Positions 1 to 6,311 of a stretch of DNA of 11,377 bases are shown piece after piece. Source of the DNA: JBEEJZ01 sp046046915 (GTDB taxonomy: Bacteria > Pseudomonadota > Gammaproteobacteria > Burkholderiales > Burkholderiaceae_C); NCBI GenBank assembly GCA_046046915.1, contig JBJOIT010000070.1:1-11377 (forward strand), in the 5' to 3' direction. The stretch's first letter is position 1, and every line of letters begins with the position of its first letter. Below the pieces are notes generated by a model. That model did not search any database and was not told the origin of the DNA. It was given only the letters and a program-made list of their open reading frames with translations. A program made the translations under genes and the position numbers.

Positions 1-3
1 GGC

Positions 4-1053
4 TCAGGCCACGCGGCGTATGTGGGCGCGGCCGGCCTGGCGGCGGGTGTGGCTGAACAGGTCTTTGGGGTTGCTGGCTTCGGGCACCAGTTCCACATCG
101 GTGCCTATGTTCAGTTGTAATGCCTGCTCGTACACAAAGCGCAAGGCCGAATAGTCTTCCAGGGCAAAGCCCACCGAGTCGAACACCGTGATCTGCTCTG
201 TGCTTTGGCGGCCATCCGCTGTGCCGGCCAGCACTTTCCACAAGTCCACCACGGGGAAGTTGGCAGGCAGTTGCTGAATGTCGCCCTCCACCCGGGTTTG
301 CAGCTCAAACTCCACAAACACGCGGGCTGCCCGCAGCACATCCGCGTGCAGCTCGGTTTTTCCGGGGCAGTCGCCGCCCACGGCATTGAGGTGCATGCCG
401 GGCTCCAGCATGTCGGGGGTAATGATGGTGGCATAAGCCTTGTCGGCAGTCACCGTGGTCACGATGTCGGCACCCGCCACCGCCTCGGCCGTGCTGGCCG
501 CGCGGATTACGCGCAGGGCGGGGAAGGCGGCCAGGTTGGCCACCAGCTTGTCGGTGGCTTCTGTGTCCACATCAAACACCGCTATTTCTTCAATGCCCAG
601 CCAGTGGTGAAAGGCCAGCGCCTGAAACTCGCTTTGCGCACCGTTGCCAATAAGCGCCATGCGCTTGCTGTCGGGGCGGGCCAAGGCGCGGGCCGCCATG
701 AGCGAGGTGGCGCAGGTGCGCAGGGCGGTGGCCAGCGTCAGCTCCGAGAGCAGCACGGGGTAGCCTGTGTCCACGTCGGCCAGCACGCCAAAGGCCATCA
801 CGGTGTACAGGCCCTTGGCGGTGTTGGCGGGGTGACCGTTCACGTACTTGAAGGCGTAGCGCTGCGCGTCGGACACAGGCATCAGTTCGATCACGCCAAT
901 CTCCGAGTGGTTGGCGACGCGGGCGGACTTTTCAAACGCGGGCCAGCGTACAAAGTCGTTCTGAATGTGGTCGGCCAGCTGGCCGATGAAGTCTTTCACG
1001 CCAATGGTGTGGATCAGCTCGGTCATTGCGGGGACATCAATAAATCGGGTCAT
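4..1053 (-). CDS. ocd: Ornithine cyclodeaminase
   Basis: This 349-residue protein belongs to the ornithine cyclodeaminase/mu-crystallin family, which converts L-ornithine to L-proline and ammonia using bound NAD+ in the cytoplasm. It resembles, nearly end to end, the Pseudomonas putida enzyme as I remember it. The Rossmann glycine motif GNGAQS is at residues 136-141. The GGDCPGKTE signature puts the catalytic acid at Asp228, the number used for the P. putida enzyme. Arg45, Glu56, Lys69 and Arg112 also sit where that enzyme binds substrate. Length is normal and the gene is complete, ending in TGA near the left edge. The ATG at 1053 gives the expected N-terminus (MTRFIDVP), although no strong Shine-Dalgarno sequence precedes it. 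It diverges from an Lrp/AsnC regulator, which probably controls it in response to an amino acid such as ornithine or arginine. A related imino-acid reductase activity is a less likely alternative. Confidence 0.93.
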   Translation of the reverse strand: MTRFIDVPAMTELIHTIGVKDFIGQLADHIQNDFVRWPAFEKSARVANHSEIGVIELMPVSDAQRYAFKYVNGHPANTAKGLYTVMAFGVLADVDTGYPVLLSELTLATALRTCATSLMAARALARPDSKRMALIGNGAQSEFQALAFHHWLGIEEIAVFDVDTEATDKLVANLAAFPALRVIRAASTAEAVAGADIVTTVTADKAYATIITPDMLEPGMHLNAVGGDCPGKTELHADVLRAARVFVEFELQTRVEGDIQQLPANFPVVDLWKVLAGTADGRQSTEQITVFDSVGFALEDYSALRFVYEQALQLNIGTDVELVPEASNPKDLFSHTRRQAGRAHIRRVA

Positions 1054-1171
1054 GGTCAGTGCTCAGAAGGTGGGAAATCTCGGGACCTGCAGAAGGTGCG
1101 CAGGGCATGAGCGAGATTGTTCCGCCGGCTACTGCCAAACAGAAGCGCAACTTTTAGGCAAAAAGTGGGTA
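1054..1171. promoter_or_regulatory. Divergent control region between ocd and the Lrp-family gene
   Basis: The 118 bp between the two divergent start codons must hold both promoters. A perfect 7-bp inverted repeat, AATCTCG at 1076-1082 and CGAGATT at 1112-1118, is separated by 29 bp and could be part of an operator, since Lrp-type octamers often bind spaced half-sites. I could not identify convincing -35/-10 pairs for either gene. The regulatory role is inferred from gene arrangement. Confidence 0.45.
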
Positions 1172-1633
1172 ATGAGTAGCAAAATGCCAGCAATGAATGG
1201 CACTTTGAAACTTATGGACGATACCGACCGCGAACTTATTGGCCTGCTGCGCGACAACGCACGCCTCTCTACCGTGGCCTTGGCGGCCAAGCTGCGGGTG
1301 GCACGCGCCACGGTACAAAACCGCATCGCCCGACTGGAAAAAGAAGGAACGATTACCGGCTACACCGTGCGCCTCAAGCCCGCAGCCGAGGCGGCACGTA
1401 TTCGCGCGCTGATGAGCGTGGCGGTGGAAGGCAACCGCGCCATGGAGGTGATGACGTCCCTGCGCGGCCACCCGAATGTGCAAGCCCTGCACAGCACCAA
1501 TGGGCGTTGGGACATCGTGGCCGAGCTGCGTGCCGACACACTGGAGGCGTTTGATGCGGTGCTGCGTACCATCCGCCAGATCGATGCCATCGCGACCACC
1601 GAGACGAGCATTTTGCTGTCTACTTATAAGTAG
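1172..1633 (+). CDS. Lrp/AsnC-family transcriptional regulator
   Basis: This is a complete Lrp/AsnC-type regulator of 153 residues. An N-terminal helix-turn-helix begins at about residues 16-30 (MDDTDRELIGLLRDNAR) and continues through the recognition helix around RATVQNRIARLEKEG (residues 45-59). A C-terminal RAM effector/oligomerisation domain spans about 75-150 and contains the typical NGRWDIVAEL stretch. These proteins form dimers to octamers that sense amino acids. The gene faces away from ocd, so it most likely regulates ornithine/arginine use and its own expression. The start is uncertain: ATGs at 1172, 1184, 1193 and 1214 share the frame and none has a strong ribosome-binding site. 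I chose 1172 because it gives normal family length; 1214 would start directly at the helix-turn-helix domain and still give 139 residues. The ligand is inferred from context only. Confidence 0.88.
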   Translation: MSSKMPAMNGTLKLMDDTDRELIGLLRDNARLSTVALAAKLRVARATVQNRIARLEKEGTITGYTVRLKPAAEAARIRALMSVAVEGNRAMEVMTSLRGHPNVQALHSTNGRWDIVAELRADTLEAFDAVLRTIRQIDAIATTETSILLSTYK

Positions 1634-1818
1634 AAAATGTTGCCGTTTTTGCGCAAGTGAAAACTGTTTTCAAGGTCACGACCAACTTCAAAAGTGAATT
1701 GCGAAACACCAATTGCAATTCCAACACGGGGACTTTCAATAACCCATTGCACTCACTGTGTCCCATAGACCTTCGTGACGGCAGCCTATTGGAATCTTGG
1801 CCTCGCAAACAATGGCCG
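1634..1818. other. Gene-free gap between convergent genes
   Basis: No gene is supported in these 185 bp, which are more AT-rich than the flanking genes. They hold several small inverted repeats: TGAAAAC/GTTTTCA at 1658-1672 around a single base, GAATTGC/GCAATTC at 1696-1721 with a 12-base loop, and TGACGGC/GCCGTCA at 1776-1821, which touches the LysR stop codon. None is followed by a clear T-tract on either strand, so I do not call a terminator, although the spacer probably ends transcription from both sides. Confidence 0.5.
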
Positions 1819-2706
1819 TCAGATCAATTCATTTCTACTGCTCAAATGCTCCTGCAAGAACTCAATAAACCGTTGGGTTTTTGCGGGCAGCAATCGTGTT
1901 TCCGTCAGGGCATAAACCGGTATCGGTTTCGCTTGCCAGTGCGTAAGCAGGCGAACCAAACGTCCCGCTGCCACATCTTCTGCGGCAATCTCCACCGGCA
2001 GCAGCGCGACCCCCATGCCTAACGCTGCCACGCGGCGCAGCATGCCCACGCTGTTGGCCCGAACTTTGCCGCCGACTGGAACGTCCACAGTTTCTGCGTC
2101 ACTGTAGAGTTGCCACGCGGCTGTTTTGGGAAACCTTAAGCATTCATGGGTTACCAATTCTGCCGGGTGTTGCGGGGCGCCGGCCCGTTGCAAGTATTCG
2201 GGAGACGCGTAGGCATGCACCGCCAGCTTGGCCAACAAGCGGGCAATCAGATTCGAGTCATGCAATTCCCCCATGCGAATAGCTACATCGAAGGGTTCGG
2301 AGATCAGGTCCACGCGGCGTGGCGTGAGGTCGAAGTCAAAGCTGATGCCGGGATGCCTTGCCGCGAACTTGGGCACCAGCGGCGCCATGTAATTGGTGGC
2401 GAAGTCCACCGGAAGCGAAGCCCGCAGCACACCGCTGGGTTGCGCCAGTAGCTCCCCTAATTGCTCGTGCGCAATACGCGCCTCATCCACGATGCGGCGG
2501 CAGCGCTCGTAGTAAATCTGCCCGGCCTCAGTGAGCTCCACCCGACGTGTGGTGCGGTGCAAAAGTCGCAGTCCAATGGCCCTCTCCAACGCACTGATGC
2601 GCCTGGACAGTGTGGAGCTGGGCACACCGGTGGCGTCTGCTGCGCGTCGAAAGCTGCGTATCTGTGCGACCTCCACGAATAAAGCCATGTCGTTCAGTAG
2701 TTCCAT
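1819..2706 (-). CDS. LysR-family transcriptional regulator
   Basis: This complete 295-residue protein is a LysR-type regulator. The N-terminal winged helix-turn-helix lies at about residues 5-64, with the typical SFRRAADATGVPSSTLSRRI segment (18-37) followed by ALERAIGLRLLHRTTR (39-54). The effector-binding domain runs from about residue 90 to the end and contains the usual FDVAIRMGE and GMGVALLP segments. It is closest in style to the large DNA-binding subgroup that controls neighbouring oxidoreductase or hydrolase genes. The ATG at 2706 is well supported because AAGGAAGGG lies just upstream on the coding strand. It diverges from the pirin gene by 147 bp and probably controls the pirin-isochorismatase pair. 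The inducer cannot be deduced. Confidence 0.93.
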   Translation of the reverse strand: MELLNDMALFVEVAQIRSFRRAADATGVPSSTLSRRISALERAIGLRLLHRTTRRVELTEAGQIYYERCRRIVDEARIAHEQLGELLAQPSGVLRASLPVDFATNYMAPLVPKFAARHPGISFDFDLTPRRVDLISEPFDVAIRMGELHDSNLIARLLAKLAVHAYASPEYLQRAGAPQHPAELVTHECLRFPKTAAWQLYSDAETVDVPVGGKVRANSVGMLRRVAALGMGVALLPVEIAAEDVAAGRLVRLLTHWQAKPIPVYALTETRLLPAKTQRFIEFLQEHLSSRNELI

Positions 2707-2853
2707 CGAGCCCTTCCTTAGATCTACAACTCATTGAGCCAAATATGAATCAATGAATGCCATTTTGCCGTATTTATCTTTTTATTGGGCTAATGGAAGA
2801 TACAGGCATTGCAGCAACAGGCACACAGCCTGCCACCAGAAAGAACTCTTGCC
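2707..2853. promoter_or_regulatory. Divergent LysR/pirin control region with candidate operator
   Basis: This 147-bp AT-rich spacer separates the divergent start codons of the LysR and pirin genes. A perfect 7-bp inverted repeat, TCATTGA at 2731-2737 and TCAATGA at 2750-2756 (12-bp spacer), lies 25 bp from the LysR start. It gives TTGA-N12-TCAA, which resembles but does not exactly match the T-N11-A LysR box. A weak possible promoter for pirin is TTGCCG at 2765-2770 with GCTAAT at 2789-2794 (18-bp spacing). Operator and promoter roles are inferred. Confidence 0.5.
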
Positions 2854-3681
2854 ATGACTACCAACATTGCCCGTATGCAGCGCGCCAATCGGGGAAGCCA
2901 CTTTCAGGCGTATCGCTTCCATGGCGCAACTCCTGCGCAGTTGGACCCATTCATTGGCATCGACCACGCCTGGATGAGCGAGCCAACCTTTCCCCCGCAC
3001 CCCCATGCTGGGTTCTCGGCCGTCACCTATCTGTTTCTCGATTCTGAAACCGGTATCCAGAACCGCGACTCCAACGGCAACCGCACGCTGATCGAGCCCG
3101 GCGGCCTCCATTGGACGGCCGCTGGCCGTGGCGTGGTGCATGAAGAGAACCCCGCAGTCACAGGCCGCGCTGCCCACTTGTTGCAAATCTTTGTGAACCT
3201 GCCTCAGCAAGTGCAAAACGACGCACCGTTTGCACTGACGCTTTTGCCCCCAGACGTACCCGTGGTGCAGTACCCCGGTGTCAAGGTGCGGGTGCCATTG
3301 GGGCAGTTTGCAGGTGCGCGGTCGCCCCTTGCACCGCCGACCGATGTGACCTTGCTGGATGTGTCTTTGGAAGATGGAGCCGAATTTTTGCTGCCTATTC
3401 CGCTGGGTCACCAAGCCTTTGTGCTCCCCGTCATGGGGCGTGCCATGCTGAATGACATTGAGTTCGGGCTGGAGGACCTGAGTGTGCCGCACATGTCGGC
3501 TGGCCCCGAAGACGCCACATACCAGCTCAAAGCCCACGCAGGCAACACGAAGTTTGCCGTCTTCATTGGCGTGCCCCTGCAGCAGGCATTTTTTTCCAAC
3601 GGCCCCATGGCTTTCGCAAGCCAGGATCACCTCATCGCGGCAACTGCCGCATACCACCGTGGCGAGATGGGAACGCTTTAA
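2854..3681 (+). CDS. Pirin-family bicupin protein
   Basis: This 275-residue protein is a pirin-family bicupin. The N-terminal cupin carries the metal-ligand signature HPHAGF (His49, His51) and, later, the conserved AGRGVVHEE stretch (His96, Glu98), matching the three-histidine, one-glutamate iron site of pirins. The C-terminal pirin domain follows at about residues 165-270. Pirins are cytoplasmic non-haem iron proteins. Some bacterial members cleave quercetin and others modulate regulators or enzymes, so the substrate here is unknown. The ATG at 2854 gives the normal start (MTTNIARMQRAN); an upstream TTG at 2809 stays open but adds residues not typical of the family. The Shine-Dalgarno is weak (AGAAAG). 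It is followed after 37 bp by an isochorismatase-family gene and diverges from a LysR gene, so the two enzymes are probably expressed together under that regulator. Confidence 0.93.
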   Translation: MTTNIARMQRANRGSHFQAYRFHGATPAQLDPFIGIDHAWMSEPTFPPHPHAGFSAVTYLFLDSETGIQNRDSNGNRTLIEPGGLHWTAAGRGVVHEENPAVTGRAAHLLQIFVNLPQQVQNDAPFALTLLPPDVPVVQYPGVKVRVPLGQFAGARSPLAPPTDVTLLDVSLEDGAEFLLPIPLGHQAFVLPVMGRAMLNDIEFGLEDLSVPHMSAGPEDATYQLKAHAGNTKFAVFIGVPLQQAFFSNGPMAFASQDHLIAATAAYHRGEMGTL

Positions 3682-3718
3682 AAGCTCGCCACATTTTTTT
3701 GTACTTAGGAGTTACACC

Positions 3719-4324
3719 ATGAAAGTAGAACGTTTCACCGCAGAAAACTCAGCCTTGCTGCTCATCGACCACCAAGTCGGCACCATGAAGCTGATCAAAA
3801 ACATCGACAAAGACATGGCTGCCAAGCAATCCATCGCCTTGGCAAAAATGGCCAAGATTCTGAACCTGCCGGTCGTTATCACGTCTAGCCAGGAAGAGAA
3901 CGCACAAGGCCCCATCCTGCCGGAGATCGCAAACATCTTGCCCGAAGCGTTTGCTGCCCGCGTCAAGCGCCCCGGAGTGGTCAATGCCTGGGCCTATGAA
4001 GACTTCCATAAGGCCGTGGTGGCCACCGGTCGCAAGAACCTCATCATGGCTGGCGTGACAACTGACGTATGTCTGATTTTTCCAGCGATTGATGCGGCGG
4101 TGGAAGGCTTCAACGTGCAGGCAGTGATGGATGCCTCCGGCTCGCCCAGCGCCTTGTCGGAAGAGTTCGCCCGCCAGCGCATGCATGACGCCGGTGTGGT
4201 GCTGACCGCCACCAACACCTTAATGGCCGAGATTGCGCAAGACTGGTCCACCCCTGCTGGTCAACAGCTGATTACATTGCTGTTCACGGACGTGTTCCCC
4301 GCCTTGGGCGCCAGCATCGCCTAA
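3719..4324 (+). CDS. YcaC-like isochorismatase-family cysteine hydrolase
   Basis: This 201-residue protein belongs to the isochorismatase-like cysteine hydrolases. It carries the catalytic aspartate in LLLIDHQ (Asp17) and the catalytic cysteine in AGVTTDVC (Cys118). The basic residues Lys83/Arg84 in VKRPGVVNAW lie where the family triad lysine is found. The NAW motif and the position of Cys118 match Escherichia coli YcaC, an octameric hydrolase with no firm physiological substrate, better than true isochorismatases. The ATG at 3719 is decided by a strong Shine-Dalgarno (TAGGAG) just upstream; the frame stays open upstream but overlaps pirin. It follows pirin by 37 bp and is followed by an intrinsic terminator, so pirin and this gene form a two-gene unit. 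Likely substrates are small amides or carbamate-type metabolites; this is inference from the family. Confidence 0.92.
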   Translation: MKVERFTAENSALLLIDHQVGTMKLIKNIDKDMAAKQSIALAKMAKILNLPVVITSSQEENAQGPILPEIANILPEAFAARVKRPGVVNAWAYEDFHKAVVATGRKNLIMAGVTTDVCLIFPAIDAAVEGFNVQAVMDASGSPSALSEEFARQRMHDAGVVLTATNTLMAEIAQDWSTPAGQQLITLLFTDVFPALGASIA

Positions 4325-4343
4325 GCGTTACAGCTCCCGGAAC

Positions 4344-4375
4344 CGGCTGAGGCACTGGGTGCCCCGGCCGTTTTT
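4344..4375 (+). terminator. Intrinsic terminator after the isochorismatase-family gene
   Basis: Arms CGGCTGAGGCAC (4344-4355) and GTGCCCCGGCCG (4359-4370) pair around a TGG loop with one G-U pair and one A-C mismatch. Five T residues follow at 4371-4375. It lies 20 bp after the hydrolase stop codon and should end the pirin-hydrolase transcript. Confidence 0.8.
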
Positions 4376-4406
4376 CATTTGCAATATTTACTGACTCTTT
4401 CTAACC

Positions 4407-4652
4407 ATGATCCCCAAGAAATTCGCCCATGTGCTCTTTGGCTTGATTCTGTCCAGCCTCATGTAATTTTTTTTGGTGTCCGGCATCAGCACCTACCGTG
4501 CCGTGGGTGCCAACGAACACTTCATCGGCCTGTGGGCCTCGGCATGGCTTACCGCTTGGAGTGTGGCTTTTCCTGTGGTGTTGGTGCTGGCACCGCTAAC
4601 TCGCAGGTTGGTTGATTTTTTGACGCGATCTGGAAGTACCCAAGACAACTGA
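4407..4652 (+). pseudogene. DUF2798-like small membrane protein, interrupted by an in-frame stop
   Basis: Read through one stop, this frame gives an 81-codon protein with two hydrophobic segments, resembling DUF2798 proteins: MIPKKFAHVLFGLILSSLM, then a TAA at 4464-4466, then FFLVSGISTYRAVG and a second helix with LTAWSVAFPVVLVLAP followed by LTRRLV. Both halves are in the same frame and in the order expected for the family, so a single nonsense substitution (for example from a serine TCA codon) explains the break better than an indel. Eight T residues follow the stop directly. Reinitiation at the GTG at 4476 has no obvious ribosome-binding site. The gene lies 31 bp after a terminator. DUF2798 function is unknown. 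It may also be a sequencing error. Confidence 0.72.
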
Positions 4653-4864
4653 CACTTTGTTCGGGGTTGAGCCAGGTGCTTTTGCGTTTTGACTTTGTCA
4701 AAGCAGTCATTCATCAGGGACAGGATCTGGCCCCAACCTGTCTCAGCAGCCGGTCCAAAGCGGAGCTTGCTCCGCTTCGACTCATGACATCGAAGCGGGC
4801 GTTGGTGAATGCAGTTATTGTGCAGTTAGTGCAGATGACTGAAACGTAACCGTGTCCAAACGCA
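4653..4864. other. Intergenic region with hairpins, no gene
   Basis: No coding sequence is supported in these 212 bp between the broken DUF2798 gene and the end of the aldehyde dehydrogenase gene. The region contains a TTTGAC-TTT-GTCAAA hairpin at 4688-4702, extendable by one G-U and one G-C pair to 4686-4704. It also holds the overlapping hairpins at 4758-4798 and short TGCAGTTA direct repeats at 4810-4817 and 4821-4828. None has a T-tract on either strand. Confidence 0.5.
4758..4798. repeat. Three-segment overlapping inverted repeats
   Basis: AAGCGGAGC (4758-4766) pairs perfectly with GCTCCGCTT (4769-4777). The second arm also overlaps CCGCTTCGA (4772-4780), which pairs perfectly with TCGAAGCGG (4790-4798). 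The two hairpins share bases 4772-4777 and so exclude each other in one RNA molecule. The element lies 67-107 bases past the aldehyde dehydrogenase stop codon, so it would fall in the 3' end of the long minus-strand operon transcript. It could be an RNA-stabilising or dispersed palindromic repeat; no T-tract marks it as an intrinsic terminator. Confidence 0.65.
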
Positions 4865-6301
4865 TCAGCTCAATACATACGCCGTCTTCACCGTGGTGAA
4901 GAACTCGGCAGCGTACTTGCCCTGCTCGCGGGAGCCGTAGCTGCTGCCCTTGCGTCCGCCGAAGGGCACGTGGTAGTCCACCCCTGCGGTGGGCAGGTTC
5001 ACCATCACCATGCCGGCCTGGCTGTGGCGTTTGAAATGGGTGGCGTACTTCAGGCTGGTGGTGGCAATGCCGGCAGACAGGCCGAAGGGCGTGTCATTGG
5101 CAACTGCCAGGGCTTCGTCGTAGTCCTTCACACGGATAACGCTGGCCACCGGGCCGAAAATTTCTTCGCGGTTGATGCGCATGGACGAGGTGCTATCCAC
5201 CAGCAGGGCCGGGGCCATGTAAAAACCCTCCGTGTCGCGCGTGAGGCGCTCGCCACCGGTGAGCAGCGTGGCGCCTTCAGCCTTGCCGATCTCCACATAC
5301 GACAAGTCCTGCTCCAGCTGCGCTTGGGACGACACGGGGCCGATGTCAATGCCAGCGGCCAAGGCGTCACCCACCTTAATGGCGGCCATCCGCTTTTGCA
5401 TGGCTTCGATGAAGGCGGGGTAGATTTTGTCGGTCACGATCAGGCGGCTGGACGCAGTGCAGCGTTGGCCGGTGGAGTAGAAGGCGCTTTGAACGCTGAG
5501 CTCGACCGCCACATTGAGGTCGGCGTCGTCCAGCACCACTTGCGGGTTCTTGCCACCCATTTCCAGTTGGACTTTCTTCATGTGCCCGGCACAGGCGGCG
5601 GCAATGCGCTGGCCCACGCCTACCGAGCCGGTGAAGCTCACGGCAGTGATGCCGGGGTGATTGACCAGGGCGTCGCCAATGACACGGCCCGAACCCATGA
5701 CGAGGTTGAACACACCGGCAGGAATGCCGCTGCGGTGAATGATGTCGGCCAGCGCCCAGGCGCAGCCGGGCACCAAGTCAGCAGGCTTCAGGACCACGCA
5801 GTTGCCATAAGCCAGTGCGGGTGCAATCTTCCAGGCGGGGATGGCGATGGGGAAGTTCCAAGGGGTGATCAGGCCGATCACACCCAAAGGCTCACGGGTG
5901 ACTTCCACCCCGATGCCGGGGCGTACGGAGGGCAATGTTTCACCGGCCAAGCGCAGGCATTCGCCCGCGAAGAATTTGAAAATGTTGCCGGCGCGGGCAG
6001 CTTCGCCAATGCCTTCGGCACGGGTCTTGCCCTCTTCGCGGGAGAGCAAGGTGCCCAGCTCTTCCTTGCGAGCCAGGATTTCATTGCCGATTTTGTCCAG
6101 AGCGTCGGCGCGGGCCTGGATGCCGCCGGTGGACCAGGCGGGGAAGGCTTTTTGGGCTGCTGCGACGGCTGCGTTGAGCTGAGCCACGTCGGCTTGGGCG
6201 TATTCGCCGATCACGTCCGCCAGATTGGAGGGGTTGATGTTGGCCGAGTAGCCAGTGCCGGCGAGCCATTCGCCGTTGATGAGGTTGTTGTGTTGGGTCA
6301 T
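4865..6301 (-). CDS. Aldehyde dehydrogenase, probable alpha-ketoglutarate semialdehyde dehydrogenase
   Basis: This complete 478-residue NAD(P)+-dependent aldehyde dehydrogenase has the catalytic cysteine in STGQRCTASSRL (Cys281), the general base in LEMGGKNP (Glu247), the oxyanion asparagine in PWNFP (Asn149), the cofactor lysine in LKPA (Lys172) and FTGS at 223-226. The STGQRCTASSR context and the C-terminal PFGGRKGSSYGSREQG stretch resemble Bacillus YcbD-type alpha-ketoglutarate semialdehyde dehydrogenases, which oxidise 2,5-dioxopentanoate to alpha-ketoglutarate at the end of oxidative sugar-acid pathways. A deoxyarabonate dehydratase-like gene in the same operon would make exactly that substrate, which supports the assignment. 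It is the last gene of the operon, 10 bp after the amidohydrolase stop codon, and has no clear Shine-Dalgarno. Family membership is certain; substrate is inferred from similarity and context. Confidence 0.92.
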   Translation of the reverse strand: MTQHNNLINGEWLAGTGYSANINPSNLADVIGEYAQADVAQLNAAVAAAQKAFPAWSTGGIQARADALDKIGNEILARKEELGTLLSREEGKTRAEGIGEAARAGNIFKFFAGECLRLAGETLPSVRPGIGVEVTREPLGVIGLITPWNFPIAIPAWKIAPALAYGNCVVLKPADLVPGCAWALADIIHRSGIPAGVFNLVMGSGRVIGDALVNHPGITAVSFTGSVGVGQRIAAACAGHMKKVQLEMGGKNPQVVLDDADLNVAVELSVQSAFYSTGQRCTASSRLIVTDKIYPAFIEAMQKRMAAIKVGDALAAGIDIGPVSSQAQLEQDLSYVEIGKAEGATLLTGGERLTRDTEGFYMAPALLVDSTSSMRINREEIFGPVASVIRVKDYDEALAVANDTPFGLSAGIATTSLKYATHFKRHSQAGMVMVNLPTAGVDYHVPFGGRKGSSYGSREQGKYAAEFFTTVKTAYVLS

Positions 6302-6311
6302 ATAAACAAGG

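Noticed and set aside
205..1110. A 301-codon open frame antisense to ornithine cyclodeaminase
   Set aside because: Low-complexity His/Gly composition typical of a high-GC shadow frame; the opposite strand encodes a convincing enzyme.
1658..1672. TGAAAAC-T-GTTTTCA palindrome as a terminator for the Lrp-family gene
   Set aside because: The arms are AT-rich, a hairpin would have too small a loop unless inner pairs open, and no T-tract follows.
4446..4474. Possible second terminator ending in the T8 run inside the DUF2798-like gene
   Set aside because: Only a four-base GGCT/AGCC stem precedes the T residues and the sequence codes for a conserved membrane helix.
4464..4474. Programmed frameshifting at the T8 run to bypass the DUF2798 stop
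   Set aside because: The TAA lies upstream of the T run and both halves are already in the same frame, so slippage on the T run could not bypass it.
4667..4849. A 60-codon open frame in the spacer before the aldehyde dehydrogenase gene
   Set aside because: No ribosome-binding site, no recognisable motif, and it runs through the overlapping hairpins.
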